A stretch of DNA of 45,574 nucleotides from CAZBNB01 sp964493245. Its GTDB lineage: Bacteria; Pseudomonadota; Gammaproteobacteria; Legionellales; Legionellaceae. The translations under genes and the position numbers were made by a program. Positions within the stretch are counted from its first letter, which is position 1. Every line of letters starts with the position of its first letter. A model generated the notes under the pieces. That model searched no databases. It saw only the letters and a list, made by a program, of their open reading frames with translations, and had not been told where the DNA came from. Positions 24,934-33,591 of the stretch are shown here, in pieces. The stretch is from contig CAZBNB010000022.1 in NCBI GenBank assembly GCA_964493245.1, forward strand, positions 1 to 45,574, in the 5' to 3' direction.

Positions 24934-26193
24934 ATGGTATTTGTCGTCTGCGGACTGAATCACACAACCGCCCCTCTCGCTGTGCGTGAGCAGGTTGCTT
25001 TATCAGCAAATCACCATCGTTTGTTACAACGCTTTATAGAGCAGCCCGATATTCATGAAGTCGCGGTGCTTTCAACCTGTAACCGCACCGAAATTTATTG
25101 TGAAACCGACGATCCTGCCCTCATCTTGCCATTACTGACGCAAATACTCTCCCTCACCACAGAAGACATCAGCACACACTGTTATCTACATACGGCACGA
25201 CAAGGCATCAAGCATTTGTTACGTGTTGCCAGTGGTTTAGACTCGATGATGCTGGGTGAACCGCAAATCTTTGGACAAATGAAACAAGCCTACCAAAGCG
25301 CCTTTGAAGCCGGTGGGGTTGGCTCCGTGTTAGGGCATTTGTTTCCTTATATCTTTAAAGCCAGTAAGCGCGTACGAAACCAAAGCGGTGTCGGTAAAAA
25401 CCCTATCTCCGTGGCTTTTGCCGCCGTACAATTAATCACCCAACAATACGATGATTTATCACCCTTGCGTGTTTTTTTGATTGGCTCTGGTGAAACGGCC
25501 TCCCTAGTCGCTAAATACTTACATCAGCAAGGCGTGACACAATTTCTCATTGCCAATCGCACTTTAGAATCAGCGGCTCATTTGGCAACGCAATATCAAG
25601 GGCATATTATCCCGATTGTTGATATCCCGCATCATTTAGCCAGTGCAGATGTCGTGGTATCAGCCACATCGTGCCCACTGCCATTTATCAATAAACGTAT
25701 AGTTGAAGAAGCCATGCAGGCACGTCAAAATAAGCCTGTTTTTATGCTTGATTTAGCGGTACCTCGAGATATTGAGTCAGATGTTGCCACTATCCCTGAT
25801 GTGCATTTGTATAATATTGACGACTTGCATCAGCTCACAGAAATAGGTAAAAAAAATCGGCAAACGGCTGCACTCAAAGCAGAACAACTGATTGACATAG
25901 AAATCGATAATTATTTGCGTTGGCACCGCGCTTTACGTGCCAAACGCGTGATCTGTGATTATCGTGATCACATGCAAGCCTTAGCCGAGTCAGAGCTAGA
26001 GCGAGCGAAACAAAAGTTATCAGCAGGCTTATCACAAGAAGATGTGTTGCATGAGTTTAGTAAACGCCTTGTCAATAAACTCACCCATTTACCCACCCTA
26101 GGTTTACGTCAAGCAGCCCTTGATAATCAACACGAAATCCTAGACTTAGCTCAATCGCTTTTAATACAAAAATCCCATGAAAAAATCACTTGA
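24934..26193 (+). CDS. hemA: Glutamyl-tRNA reductase HemA
   Basis: NADPH-dependent reduction of Glu-tRNA to glutamate-1-semialdehyde, the first committed step of C5 tetrapyrrole synthesis. From the ATG at 24934 (419 aa) the protein begins at the conserved CGLNHTTAPLAVRE. The catalytic cysteine is C49 in STCNRTE, followed by SGLDSMMLGEPQI and the NADPH domain (LIGSGETASLV, IANRTLESA). A TTG five codons upstream is a possible alternative start. It is the first gene of hemA-prfA-prmC, a standard order, and overlaps prfA by 17 bp. The 270-bp gap upstream shows no clear promoter or RNA gene. Confidence 0.97.
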   Translation: MVFVVCGLNHTTAPLAVREQVALSANHHRLLQRFIEQPDIHEVAVLSTCNRTEIYCETDDPALILPLLTQILSLTTEDISTHCYLHTARQGIKHLLRVASGLDSMMLGEPQIFGQMKQAYQSAFEAGGVGSVLGHLFPYIFKASKRVRNQSGVGKNPISVAFAAVQLITQQYDDLSPLRVFLIGSGETASLVAKYLHQQGVTQFLIANRTLESAAHLATQYQGHIIPIVDIPHHLASADVVVSATSCPLPFINKRIVEEAMQARQNKPVFMLDLAVPRDIESDVATIPDVHLYNIDDLHQLTEIGKKNRQTAALKAEQLIDIEIDNYLRWHRALRAKRVICDYRDHMQALAESELERAKQKLSAGLSQEDVLHEFSKRLVNKLTHLPTLGLRQAALDNQHEILDLAQSLLIQKSHEKIT

Positions 26194-27274
26194 ATTTAAA
26201 TTGCAACAAATGTTAGAACGCTTCCAGGAAATTGCGCGTTTATTATCCGATGCCGACATTATCGCCGATCAGCAACAATTTAGAAGCTTGTCGAAAGAGT
26301 ATGCACAATTAGAACCTGTCGCAACTTGCTACGAAACCTATCAGCACGCCCAAACCAACGTAGCCAGTTTACATGAACTCGTCGCCGGCCAAGATGCGGA
26401 TTTAGCCAGCTTAGCAGAAGAAGAGCTCAGTACAGCCGAAGCGCTGGTTAATGACTTAGATGGCGAACTACAGCATCATTTAATTCCCAAAGACCCGGAT
26501 GATGAACGCAATGTTTTCTTAGAGGTGCGCGCAGGAACAGGTGGTGATGAGGCGGCTATTTTTGCCGGTGACTTGTTTCGTATGTACAGCCGTTATGCAG
26601 AAAATAAAGGCTGGCATTTGGAAATTATCAGCGCCAGCCACGGTGAGCATGGCGGTTATAAAGAAATCATTGCACAAATTTCGGGGCAACACGTCTATGC
26701 CGAATTAAAATTCGAGTCTGGTGCACATCGTGTACAGCGCGTTCCCACCACCGAATCACAAGGGCGGGTGCATACGTCAGCCTGTACCGTGGCGGTTTTG
26801 CCTGAAATCGATGAAATTCACGATATTGCCATTAATCCAGATGATTTACGTATCGATACCTACCGCTCTTCTGGGGCGGGCGGACAGCATGTAAATAAAA
26901 CCGACTCGGCTATTCGCATTACCCACATCCCCACCGGCGTGGTTGTCGAATGTCAAGATGAGCGCTCTCAACATAAAAATCGTGCTAAAGCCATGTCGCT
27001 ATTGAAAACTCGATTGCTAAACGCCGAACAAACCAAACAAAAACAAGAGCAGGCACAAACTCGAAAATCATTGGTTGGCAGTGGCGATCGATCCGAGCGT
27101 ATTCGCACTTATAATTTTCCACAAGGCCGCTTAACCGATCATCGCATTAACTTAACCCTATATCAGTTAATGGATATCATGGAGGGTGATTTATCCATGG
27201 TGATTGATGCACTCAAACGTGAATACCACGCAGAGTTATTGGCTGAGCTAGGGCAGCATGATGACTATCACTGA
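26177..27274 (+). CDS. prfA: Peptide chain release factor 1
   Basis: Recognises UAA and UAG and triggers peptide release. The 365-aa protein has an N-terminal coiled-coil domain, the codon-recognition region with the PxT tripeptide (RVPTTESQGRVHTS), and the catalytic SSGAGGQHVNKTDSA with G235-G236-Q237, the glutamine methylated by PrmC. The conserved RSERIRTYNFPQGRLTDHR follows. It overlaps hemA at the start and prmC at the end, 17 bp each, so the three genes are tightly coupled. Confidence 0.98.
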   Translation: MKKSLEFKLQQMLERFQEIARLLSDADIIADQQQFRSLSKEYAQLEPVATCYETYQHAQTNVASLHELVAGQDADLASLAEEELSTAEALVNDLDGELQHHLIPKDPDDERNVFLEVRAGTGGDEAAIFAGDLFRMYSRYAENKGWHLEIISASHGEHGGYKEIIAQISGQHVYAELKFESGAHRVQRVPTTESQGRVHTSACTVAVLPEIDEIHDIAINPDDLRIDTYRSSGAGGQHVNKTDSAIRITHIPTGVVVECQDERSQHKNRAKAMSLLKTRLLNAEQTKQKQEQAQTRKSLVGSGDRSERIRTYNFPQGRLTDHRINLTLYQLMDIMEGDLSMVIDALKREYHAELLAELGQHDDYH

Positions 27275-28112
27275 AATTATTCAACAGGCAGTGACCCAAT
27301 TAAGCGTAACCAGTACCAGCCCCAGGATCGACACCGAGATTTTATTATGCAAAGCACTACAGGTTTCTCGGGCATATTTATACACACATCCTGAAGCCAT
27401 ATTAACAAACACCGCGCTTAACACTTTTCAAGGCTTATTAGATCAACGCTTACAAGGTCATCCTATCGCTTATTTGGTTGGTACCCGTGAATTTTGGTCC
27501 ATGCCCCTCAATGTCTCACCAGCCACATTGATCCCAAGACCAGAAACTGAATTATTGGTGGAAAAAATCTTAGCATTATTTCCGAATGATGCCACCTTAA
27601 ACGTACTGGAATTAGGTACTGGCAGTGGCGCTATTGCCTGCGCTCTAGCTAAATCACGCCCACATTGGCAAATCATGGCCGGTGACATTTCTGAAGAAGC
27701 ACTTATCATCGCGAAAAAAAATGCAAAAACACTGGGTATTCATAACATTCAGTTCTTACAATCTGATTGGTTTAGCAATATACCAGATCATTGCCTGTTT
27801 GATGTGATTGTTAGTAATCCCCCTTATTTGGCGGCATCGGATCCACATCTACAAACAGGCGATGTGCGCTTTGAGCCGAAACAAGCTTTGATCAGTGGTG
27901 CAAATGGTTTGGAATCATTGCAATTTATCATTGAGCACAGTTACAATCGACTCATATCCAATGGCTATTTGTTATTGGAGCACGGTTGTGAACAAAAAAA
28001 TGCAGTCTCTGCAATGCTATTGCAATATGGATATCAAACAATACAGTGTTGGCAGGATTATCAAGGCCACGATCGTGTCAGTAGTGCTAAAAAATTACCT
28101 GCTGCTGAATAG
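27258..28112 (+). CDS. prmC: Release factor glutamine methyltransferase PrmC
   Basis: S-adenosylmethionine-dependent N5-methylation of the GGQ glutamine of release factors. The 284-aa protein has an N-terminal helical domain (PRIDTEILLCKAL), the RPETELLVE motif, the SAM-binding ELGTGSGAIACAL and the catalytic NPPY at 187-190. Two adjacent ATGs could start it (27258 or 27261). It directly follows its substrate gene prfA with a 17-bp overlap. Confidence 0.97.
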   Translation: MMTITEIIQQAVTQLSVTSTSPRIDTEILLCKALQVSRAYLYTHPEAILTNTALNTFQGLLDQRLQGHPIAYLVGTREFWSMPLNVSPATLIPRPETELLVEKILALFPNDATLNVLELGTGSGAIACALAKSRPHWQIMAGDISEEALIIAKKNAKTLGIHNIQFLQSDWFSNIPDHCLFDVIVSNPPYLAASDPHLQTGDVRFEPKQALISGANGLESLQFIIEHSYNRLISNGYLLLEHGCEQKNAVSAMLLQYGYQTIQCWQDYQGHDRVSSAKKLPAAE

Positions 28113-28147
28113 GCAGAAATGGACTATAATCAATTAAATAACTAAAT

Positions 28148-28600
28148 GTGAGTATAACAGTGAGTAACTTAAAAACGGATGCCGTTGGCAATATGGGAAT
28201 CGCTCCTTATCATGAAATGCCAGGCGAAGAATACATGAACGAAAAACAACGCGCCCACATTGAAAAAATATTGTTGGCCTGGCGTCAATCGTTAATGGAA
28301 GAAGTTGACCGTACTGTCACACATATGAAAGACGAAGCAGCTAATTTCCCCGATCCATCCGATCGTGCTAGCCAAGAAGAAGAATTTAACATTGAATTAC
28401 GTACGCGTGATCGTGAACGTAAACTCATCAAAAAAATTGAAGACGCTTTAGAGCGTCTATACGAAGACGACTTTGGTTATTGCGAAGCCTGTGGTATCGA
28501 AATCGGCCTAAAGCGTTTAGAAGCCAGACCAACTGCAACACTCTGTATTGACTGTAAAACTTTGTCTGAAATTAAAGAGCGTCAAAATCAAGGCAGTTAA
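28148..28600 (+). CDS. dksA: RNA polymerase-binding transcription factor DksA
   Basis: Works with ppGpp to reset transcription by binding the secondary channel of RNA polymerase. The protein (about 150 aa) has the family core PGEEYMNEKQRAHIEKILLAWR. The coiled-coil tip DPSDRASQEEEF carries the two functional aspartates, and a four-cysteine zinc finger (CEACG and CIDC) follows. The N-terminus is uncertain: the open frame begins with GTG at 28148, and a second GTG at 28160 has a GTGAG just upstream. It lies 35 bp after prmC and may share its transcript. Confidence 0.96.
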   Translation: MSITVSNLKTDAVGNMGIAPYHEMPGEEYMNEKQRAHIEKILLAWRQSLMEEVDRTVTHMKDEAANFPDPSDRASQEEEFNIELRTRDRERKLIKKIEDALERLYEDDFGYCEACGIEIGLKRLEARPTATLCIDCKTLSEIKERQNQGS

Positions 28601-28608
28601 ATCGCGTA

Positions 28609-28625
28609 TAGTCGGTCAACGACTA
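28609..28625 (+). terminator. Weak hairpin after dksA
   Basis: TAGTCG-GTCAA-CGACTA forms a 6-bp stem 8 bp after the dksA stop and is followed by CCATTTT. The stem is short and the tract imperfect, so termination is only possible, not clear. Confidence 0.3.
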
Positions 28626-28717
28626 CCATTTTCGACATAGAAAACGAATAATATCTGAAAGTAGATAAGGTCGGTTAACCTGCATAAAATAGACTTAAAA
28701 CAAAGGAATGTGAGGAT

Positions 28718-30121
28718 ATGATAAAGCAGCTTCAGGGATTTTTTTTGCTTTTACTGGTACAAAATGCAGGATTAGCCGCTTCTGGAAACTTGTTTCAAGT
28801 GACATCAAGCGGTACTGCTCTAACAAGTGCTGTCAGCATTACATTATGCCTAAACATCAATGGTAACTCACCGTTGAGTTGTCAAAATTATAGCGTACAA
28901 AACACGAATCTCACGATACGCACTACAATACCCAATCGCACCTACCAATACGTCGGCCTAAAGGTTAACACACCTAACTATACTTTCGCGCCAGGGACAG
29001 CCAACGCATTGGGTTTTATTGCGTTAGGAACGGTGAGTGCAACACAAGCTGCCTCAGGGACAATGACATCAACGCTTGCAGCCACAATGCCATTTTATAT
29101 ATATGTCGGCAGTAGCAATGCAAACAAGGTTTTCACGTATGGCCTCAATAGTTCAGGACAATTACAAAACCTCTCAATACCTGGCGTTTCTACCGCAACG
29201 AATCCACAATACATCAATGTTACACCTAATCAAAAATACGCCTATGTACCCTGCTTTGATGGGGGAGCTATTTCTATGTACAGCATCAACCAAAGCTCTG
29301 GTGTGCTTACACCGTTATCACCATCAAGCACTTCAATAACCGGCCCTCATAATGTCGCAATTACACCGACAGGCAGTTATGCTTACGCACCTTCATTCGG
29401 AAGTGGTGGTACTACTTTTATGTATAGCATTACTCAAAGTACCGGACAATTAGCGCCGCTCTCACCAAGCACTATTACAGCACAAAATGCTGCTCAATAT
29501 GCCGTCGTTAACCCCGCAGGAACGTATGCTTATGTTGTCAATGTGGCAGCCAATACTGTTTCTATGTACAGCATCAATCAAAGCACGGGGCGATTGACAG
29601 CGCTATCGCCATCAACGGTCTCGACAGGCACCAATCCTGTATTTATCGTAATACACCCAACCGGCACTTATGCTTATATCGTCAACAGTTCAACTTCATC
29701 CGGAGGTAATTCTGTTTCCATGTACAGCATCAATCAAAGTACAGGTCAGTTAACCGCACTCAGTCCAGCAACAATCGCGACAGGCTCTCAACCATACTCT
29801 ATCGCCATGAACGCTGCAGGTACTTTTGCCTATGTTACCAATCGAATAAGCAATACTGTTTCTATGTATAGTATCAATCAAAGTACAGGCCAATTAACTG
29901 CACTCAGTCCAGCGAGTATCGCTGCAGGGAGTGTGCCGACTAATATCGTCATTAGTAGCTCTAATTATGCTTATGTCGCTAATGCTGGCGGCAGCTCAAA
30001 TTCGACTATTTCTATGTACAGTATCAATCAAAACACAGGCCAATTAACCGCACTCAGTCCAGCGACCTTTACGATTGAAGGACGCAGTGCTTATGGCCTG
30101 GCTATCATTAATAAATCATAA
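28718..30121 (+). CDS. Secreted beta-propeller repeat protein (lactonase/YVTN-like)
   Basis: An exported 467-aa protein. It has a signal peptide (about residues 1-21, hydrophobic FFLLLLVQNAGLAA) and an N-terminal beta-rich domain of about 100 residues containing a Cys pair. Six to seven tandem blades of about 45-50 residues follow, each with a SMYSINQSTGQLTALSP-type strand and a YAYV strand, as in 6-phosphogluconolactonase-like or YVTN propellers. The blades are so alike that the DNA is repetitive too, pointing to recent internal duplication. There are no catalytic residues I can name; surface binding or adhesion is more likely than enzymatic activity. The ATG is preceded by GTGAGGAT. It stands alone between dksA and waaA. 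Confidence 0.8.
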   Translation: MIKQLQGFFLLLLVQNAGLAASGNLFQVTSSGTALTSAVSITLCLNINGNSPLSCQNYSVQNTNLTIRTTIPNRTYQYVGLKVNTPNYTFAPGTANALGFIALGTVSATQAASGTMTSTLAATMPFYIYVGSSNANKVFTYGLNSSGQLQNLSIPGVSTATNPQYINVTPNQKYAYVPCFDGGAISMYSINQSSGVLTPLSPSSTSITGPHNVAITPTGSYAYAPSFGSGGTTFMYSITQSTGQLAPLSPSTITAQNAAQYAVVNPAGTYAYVVNVAANTVSMYSINQSTGRLTALSPSTVSTGTNPVFIVIHPTGTYAYIVNSSTSSGGNSVSMYSINQSTGQLTALSPATIATGSQPYSIAMNAAGTFAYVTNRISNTVSMYSINQSTGQLTALSPASIAAGSVPTNIVISSSNYAYVANAGGSSNSTISMYSINQNTGQLTALSPATFTIEGRSAYGLAIINKS

Positions 30122-30145
30122 CGTAGTTTGCGGGAAAGATTATAC

Positions 30146-31399
30146 TTACATCAAAGCTTCAACACGTGCTACGTATTGAACCACCGTTCCTTGATTAGCT
30201 TTCAACACCGCACTGGCATTCGCAATTTGCGCTTGACGTTGCTCAGGATGCTGAGATAAATATATCAATTTTTGCACCAAGTCCTCAACATTTTTACACC
30301 ATTGCAATGCTTCTGCTTTTTGTAAATCGGTACAAATTGTTTTTGAGTTTTGCATGAAAGGACCGGTGAGCACAGGGACATTGACTGCAATAGGTTCTAA
30401 AACATTATGACCACCAACAGGAATTAAACTCCCTCCCACAAAGGCATAATCACTCAGTTGATAAAAACCCATTAACTCACCCAATGAGTCTAATACCACT
30501 ACCTCAGCCGCGGTCGTAATGGATTCTGGCTGACTGCGGCGTGCGGTACAAAAGCTTTGGCGTTGACACAATTGATAGACCTCTTCAAAACGCTCTGGTC
30601 TGCGCGGTGCGATCAGCAATACAAGATCTGGGATTGCTTGCTGTAATTGTTTTAAATGCGTTAACAATTGTTTCTCTTCATTATCATGCGTACTGGCGGC
30701 AATCAATACGGGCCTGGATTCACCCCAAGCAGCCTTAAATGATGAAAAACGCTCTGCTAACGATGCGGGCAGCGTCAGATCAAACTTCATGTTGCCTAAT
30801 GTAGAAACGACCGACGGTGGTGCGCCCAATGCCAGATACCGTGATGCATCTAATTCACTTTGTGCACCAATAAATGTGAATTCTTTTAAAACGGGGGCAA
30901 AAAATACTTTCGCTTTGAGATACTGACCAAACGCTTTATCAGAAATACGGGCATTGACCAAAGCCAGTTTCATACCAGACACATGCGCATTGTGAATTAA
31001 ATTTGGCCATAATTCTGTTTCTAAAATCACGCCAACTTTGGCATTCATCGCTTTAAAAAAACGCTTCACACACCATGGTAAATCATAAGGCAGGTATTGA
31101 TGTTGTACCCGATCGGCAAACTTAGCTTGCACATGTTGAGAGCCCGATGGTGTCATGGTTGTAATCAATAATCGGTATTTTTTTGCCAATAATTGCTCAA
31201 TCAAAGGCGTGGCGGCCACCACTTCACCCAATGAAACAGCGTGCAACCAAATGTCGGCTTTTTCTGGCATTTTTCCCAACATAAAACGTTCACGAATACG
31301 CTGTCGGTAAGCCGGGTTACGACGACCTTTCAAAAATAAACGGATGAGAATAAAAGGAATGAGTAAATATAAAAACAGGGTATACAATCGTCGCATCAT
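30146..31399 (-). CDS. waaA: 3-deoxy-D-manno-octulosonic acid (Kdo) transferase
   Basis: Transfers Kdo from CMP-Kdo to lipid IVA at the inner face of the cytoplasmic membrane, so the organism makes lipopolysaccharide. The 417-aa protein has an N-terminal hydrophobic anchor (YTLFLYLLIPFILIRLFL), the acceptor-side motif WLHAVSLGEVVAATPLI with the catalytic Glu, the ETELWPNL signature, and the GT-B C-terminal domain with GGSLIPVGGHNVLEP. Two ATGs in tandem could start it. It is monocistronic here. Confidence 0.96.
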   Translation of the reverse strand: MMRRLYTLFLYLLIPFILIRLFLKGRRNPAYRQRIRERFMLGKMPEKADIWLHAVSLGEVVAATPLIEQLLAKKYRLLITTMTPSGSQHVQAKFADRVQHQYLPYDLPWCVKRFFKAMNAKVGVILETELWPNLIHNAHVSGMKLALVNARISDKAFGQYLKAKVFFAPVLKEFTFIGAQSELDASRYLALGAPPSVVSTLGNMKFDLTLPASLAERFSSFKAAWGESRPVLIAASTHDNEEKQLLTHLKQLQQAIPDLVLLIAPRRPERFEEVYQLCQRQSFCTARRSQPESITTAAEVVVLDSLGELMGFYQLSDYAFVGGSLIPVGGHNVLEPIAVNVPVLTGPFMQNSKTICTDLQKAEALQWCKNVEDLVQKLIYLSQHPEQRQAQIANASAVLKANQGTVVQYVARVEALM

Positions 31400-31712
31400 A
31401 CATATCTCTTTGTGAAATCGAAGGAGGTTCCGCCGAGAGCCGCATTAAACATCGCTCAAAAAGCAGTGGAAAGTATCGTACCAGAAGGTTCCATTCAGGC
31501 ATTGTGCGGCATCTTTTTGAATAAATTTAATGGAGCAACCTCGGGGTTCCGGGTATAAGCTGGGATTATACACTGAAATTCGTTATAATCATGCATTTGT
31601 CGTTTATGTTCAAGGTAAACGCATCTAAATTTTGAGCATTAAACTAGCTTTTTCTCTACGTACCATGCTTTATGCACGGTGCATAGGCATTTTGAAAGAT
31701 CACAGGTATATC
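31400..31712. other. Divergent intergenic region waaA/djlA
   Basis: This 313-bp gap holds a motif at 31488-31505 (GTTCCATTCAGGCATTGT) also found upstream of deaD, and a TATAAT at 31584-31589 that could serve djlA but has no good -35. It also holds a palindrome TATGCAC-G-GTGCATA at 31671-31685 and a copy of dispersed motif R4 (TTTTGAAAGATCACAGGTAT, 31690-31709) ending 3 bp before the djlA ATG. No convincing gene lies in it. Confidence 0.5.
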
Positions 31713-32567
31713 ATGGGGATACGTCAACTGTTCATCACCAAAACTTGGTGGGGAAAATTTATTGGTGCGTTTTTTGGCTTTTTAATTGCAGGGCCTTTGG
31801 GTGCACTGTTAGGACTCTTGGTTGGTAATTTTTTCGATCGCGGCCTTGCAGAGCATTTTTCTAAACCATTTTGGTTTTATTATGCAGAGAAAGATGCACA
31901 GGTTCGACAACGCTTCTTCGAAAGTACTTTTCTTTTGTTCGGATACCTCGCAAAAACGGAGGGACGTGTTTCTGAACATGCTATTTTAGCTGCTAAACAG
32001 ACCATGCAGCGCATGCAGCTTAAGTCGCAAGAAAAACAACAAGCTCAAGATTTTTTTACCATGGGAAAGCAAAAAAACTTTGATCTTAAGCACACATTGC
32101 AACAATTGAGTGACGCGATTAGCCAGAAACCCACACTGATTCGCTTATTTGTTGAAACACAGTATCAATTTGTCCGTCAAACTGGATTAACGGAAAAGAA
32201 GATTTTAGTCATCAATACGTTATTAACCACTTTTCGTCTCGCCCCACTTTATGAGCAACAACATGTGAGAGATGACTTCAATTGGTCAAATTATTCTCAT
32301 TATCAACATCGCCAATCGTCTTCACAACAATCCTATCAAAGCCCCTCTTCCAATCAACCACTCATTCTATCTTATCAAATATTAGGTTTGACGCCCGCCG
32401 CCACACAATCCGAAGTCAAACGAGCTTATCGACGCCTAATCAGCGCTAATCATCCAGATAGATTGATTGCCAAAAAAGCATCTGAACAAGATATCAAGAA
32501 GGCCAACGAAAAAACACAGCAAATTCGCCATGCATATGAGCATATTTGTGAAGTCAAAAACTGGTAG
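31713..32567 (+). CDS. djlA: DnaJ-like co-chaperone DjlA
   Basis: Membrane-anchored J-protein that partners DnaK. From the ATG at 31713 it is 284 aa. A glycine-rich membrane segment (FIGAFFGFLIAGPLGALLGLLVG) with the conserved following region lies at residues 14-36. A TerB-like central domain (about 60-175) comes next, then a polar Gln/Ser-rich linker and a C-terminal J domain (about 212-280) with HPD inside SANHPDRLI. This order defines DjlA. The open frame 27 codons upstream includes the R4 repeat and is not conserved in character, so I exclude it. Confidence 0.93.
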   Translation: MGIRQLFITKTWWGKFIGAFFGFLIAGPLGALLGLLVGNFFDRGLAEHFSKPFWFYYAEKDAQVRQRFFESTFLLFGYLAKTEGRVSEHAILAAKQTMQRMQLKSQEKQQAQDFFTMGKQKNFDLKHTLQQLSDAISQKPTLIRLFVETQYQFVRQTGLTEKKILVINTLLTTFRLAPLYEQQHVRDDFNWSNYSHYQHRQSSSQQSYQSPSSNQPLILSYQILGLTPAATQSEVKRAYRRLISANHPDRLIAKKASEQDIKKANEKTQQIRHAYEHICEVKNW

Positions 32568-32630
32568 TAAGTATATTCACTCCGAACGAGGGAACGGGTC
32601 AATTAGAGGCTCGTCGTGAGAAGTGACCTT

Positions 32631-33581
32631 TTAGTCGGCAAATTCAATATGTGCTTCGTTCAACGCATCAATCACATATTCTGAAATCAAACGGTGTGTC
32701 AAACCCGTTGGATGCACCGGGTCAAAGAAAAAATAGCCATCACAAGCATCGGCGGCTTGCAACTTTGGACGAATGTGCGCGACCATATTTAATAGGCTGT
32801 GTGATGCTTTAGGATCAAGCACCGCTTCATAGCAAGTATCGGTTATGTTGCTAAATCCAAATTGCTGAGGATCAGCGATGCTTTTCTCAAAAAATTTGTT
32901 CACATCAAAAGACAGTAACTCAGCGGTCGGATTTTCTGATCGCAGTTGCGCTACATTTTTTTCTAACAAAGCATTGTGTTGATTCGCGTAATAACTGAGC
33001 TCATCCTGCATCTCCATTTCACGTGCAAATGGAGTCCGCCCTAAATCAGGTAAATTGATAATCAAAAAATGTTGCGCACCATGATCAATCAAGCGCTGTG
33101 TGCTGGTACGAATACCCCAAACGACATTTTCGATTGCTTCATCTTTGTCATCAGGAACGGTCAAATAATTGTTCGCACCAATCCAAATGACAAACATTGC
33201 ATCTGGGCTTGCTTTGTCTTGGTGCGCCAGTAAATAGCTGTCTATTTCACGATTTAACGATAGCAGTGTTTCATCTTCAAAATCACCATCAGGGCCTAAA
33301 ACACCTGCGCCACCAAATGCATAATCCAATAAATGAGATGACGCTGTGTTGGTTGGAAAAACATGATCAGCAAGCAATTCAACCCAAACTGGGCCATTGC
33401 TAAAACGCCCTTTGAAATAAGGCGGCGATAGTGGTAACTGCTGTTTCATATATTCGTACAAATTACCGTTATCGGATAAGCTATCACCAAATACGACGAT
33501 TTGATTGAGTGGCTTAGCGGCAACGGTTTGCACGATAACACATAACAAAATGCTAAAAAAAACAGAAAGTAACCGACGCAT
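32631..33581 (-). CDS. Secreted GDSL (SGNH) lipase / lysophospholipase A-like
   Basis: An exported esterase of 316 aa. It has a signal peptide (RRLLSVFFSILLCVIVQTVAA), then block I FGDSLSDNGN with the nucleophile Ser, block II GGAGV, block III IGANNY with the oxyanion Asn, and block V DPVHPTGL with the Asp/His pair. This is the pattern of Legionella PlaA/PlaC/PlaD-type phospholipases, which act on host or bacterial lysophospholipids; substrate choice here is unproven. I start at the ATG at 33581; a TTG three codons upstream is possible. It begins 10 bp after the deaD stop, so both are likely on one transcript. Confidence 0.88.
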   Translation of the reverse strand: MRRLLSVFFSILLCVIVQTVAAKPLNQIVVFGDSLSDNGNLYEYMKQQLPLSPPYFKGRFSNGPVWVELLADHVFPTNTASSHLLDYAFGGAGVLGPDGDFEDETLLSLNREIDSYLLAHQDKASPDAMFVIWIGANNYLTVPDDKDEAIENVVWGIRTSTQRLIDHGAQHFLIINLPDLGRTPFAREMEMQDELSYYANQHNALLEKNVAQLRSENPTAELLSFDVNKFFEKSIADPQQFGFSNITDTCYEAVLDPKASHSLLNMVAHIRPKLQAADACDGYFFFDPVHPTGLTHRLISEYVIDALNEAHIEFAD

Positions 33582-33591
33582 GCGCTTCAAC

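Noticed and set aside
31317..31502. A 61-codon minus-strand frame beginning MPEWNLL upstream of waaA
   Set aside because: It overlaps the start of waaA, has no ribosome-binding site, and its beginning is just the motif shared with the deaD upstream region.
31530..31575. A GGGGTTCC-containing stretch resembling a tRNA T-arm
   Set aside because: No acceptor, D or anticodon arms can be built around it.
31671..31685. Palindrome TATGCAC-G-GTGCATA before djlA
   Set aside because: A single 15-bp palindrome with no second copy in the window; kept as a note in the intergenic entry only.
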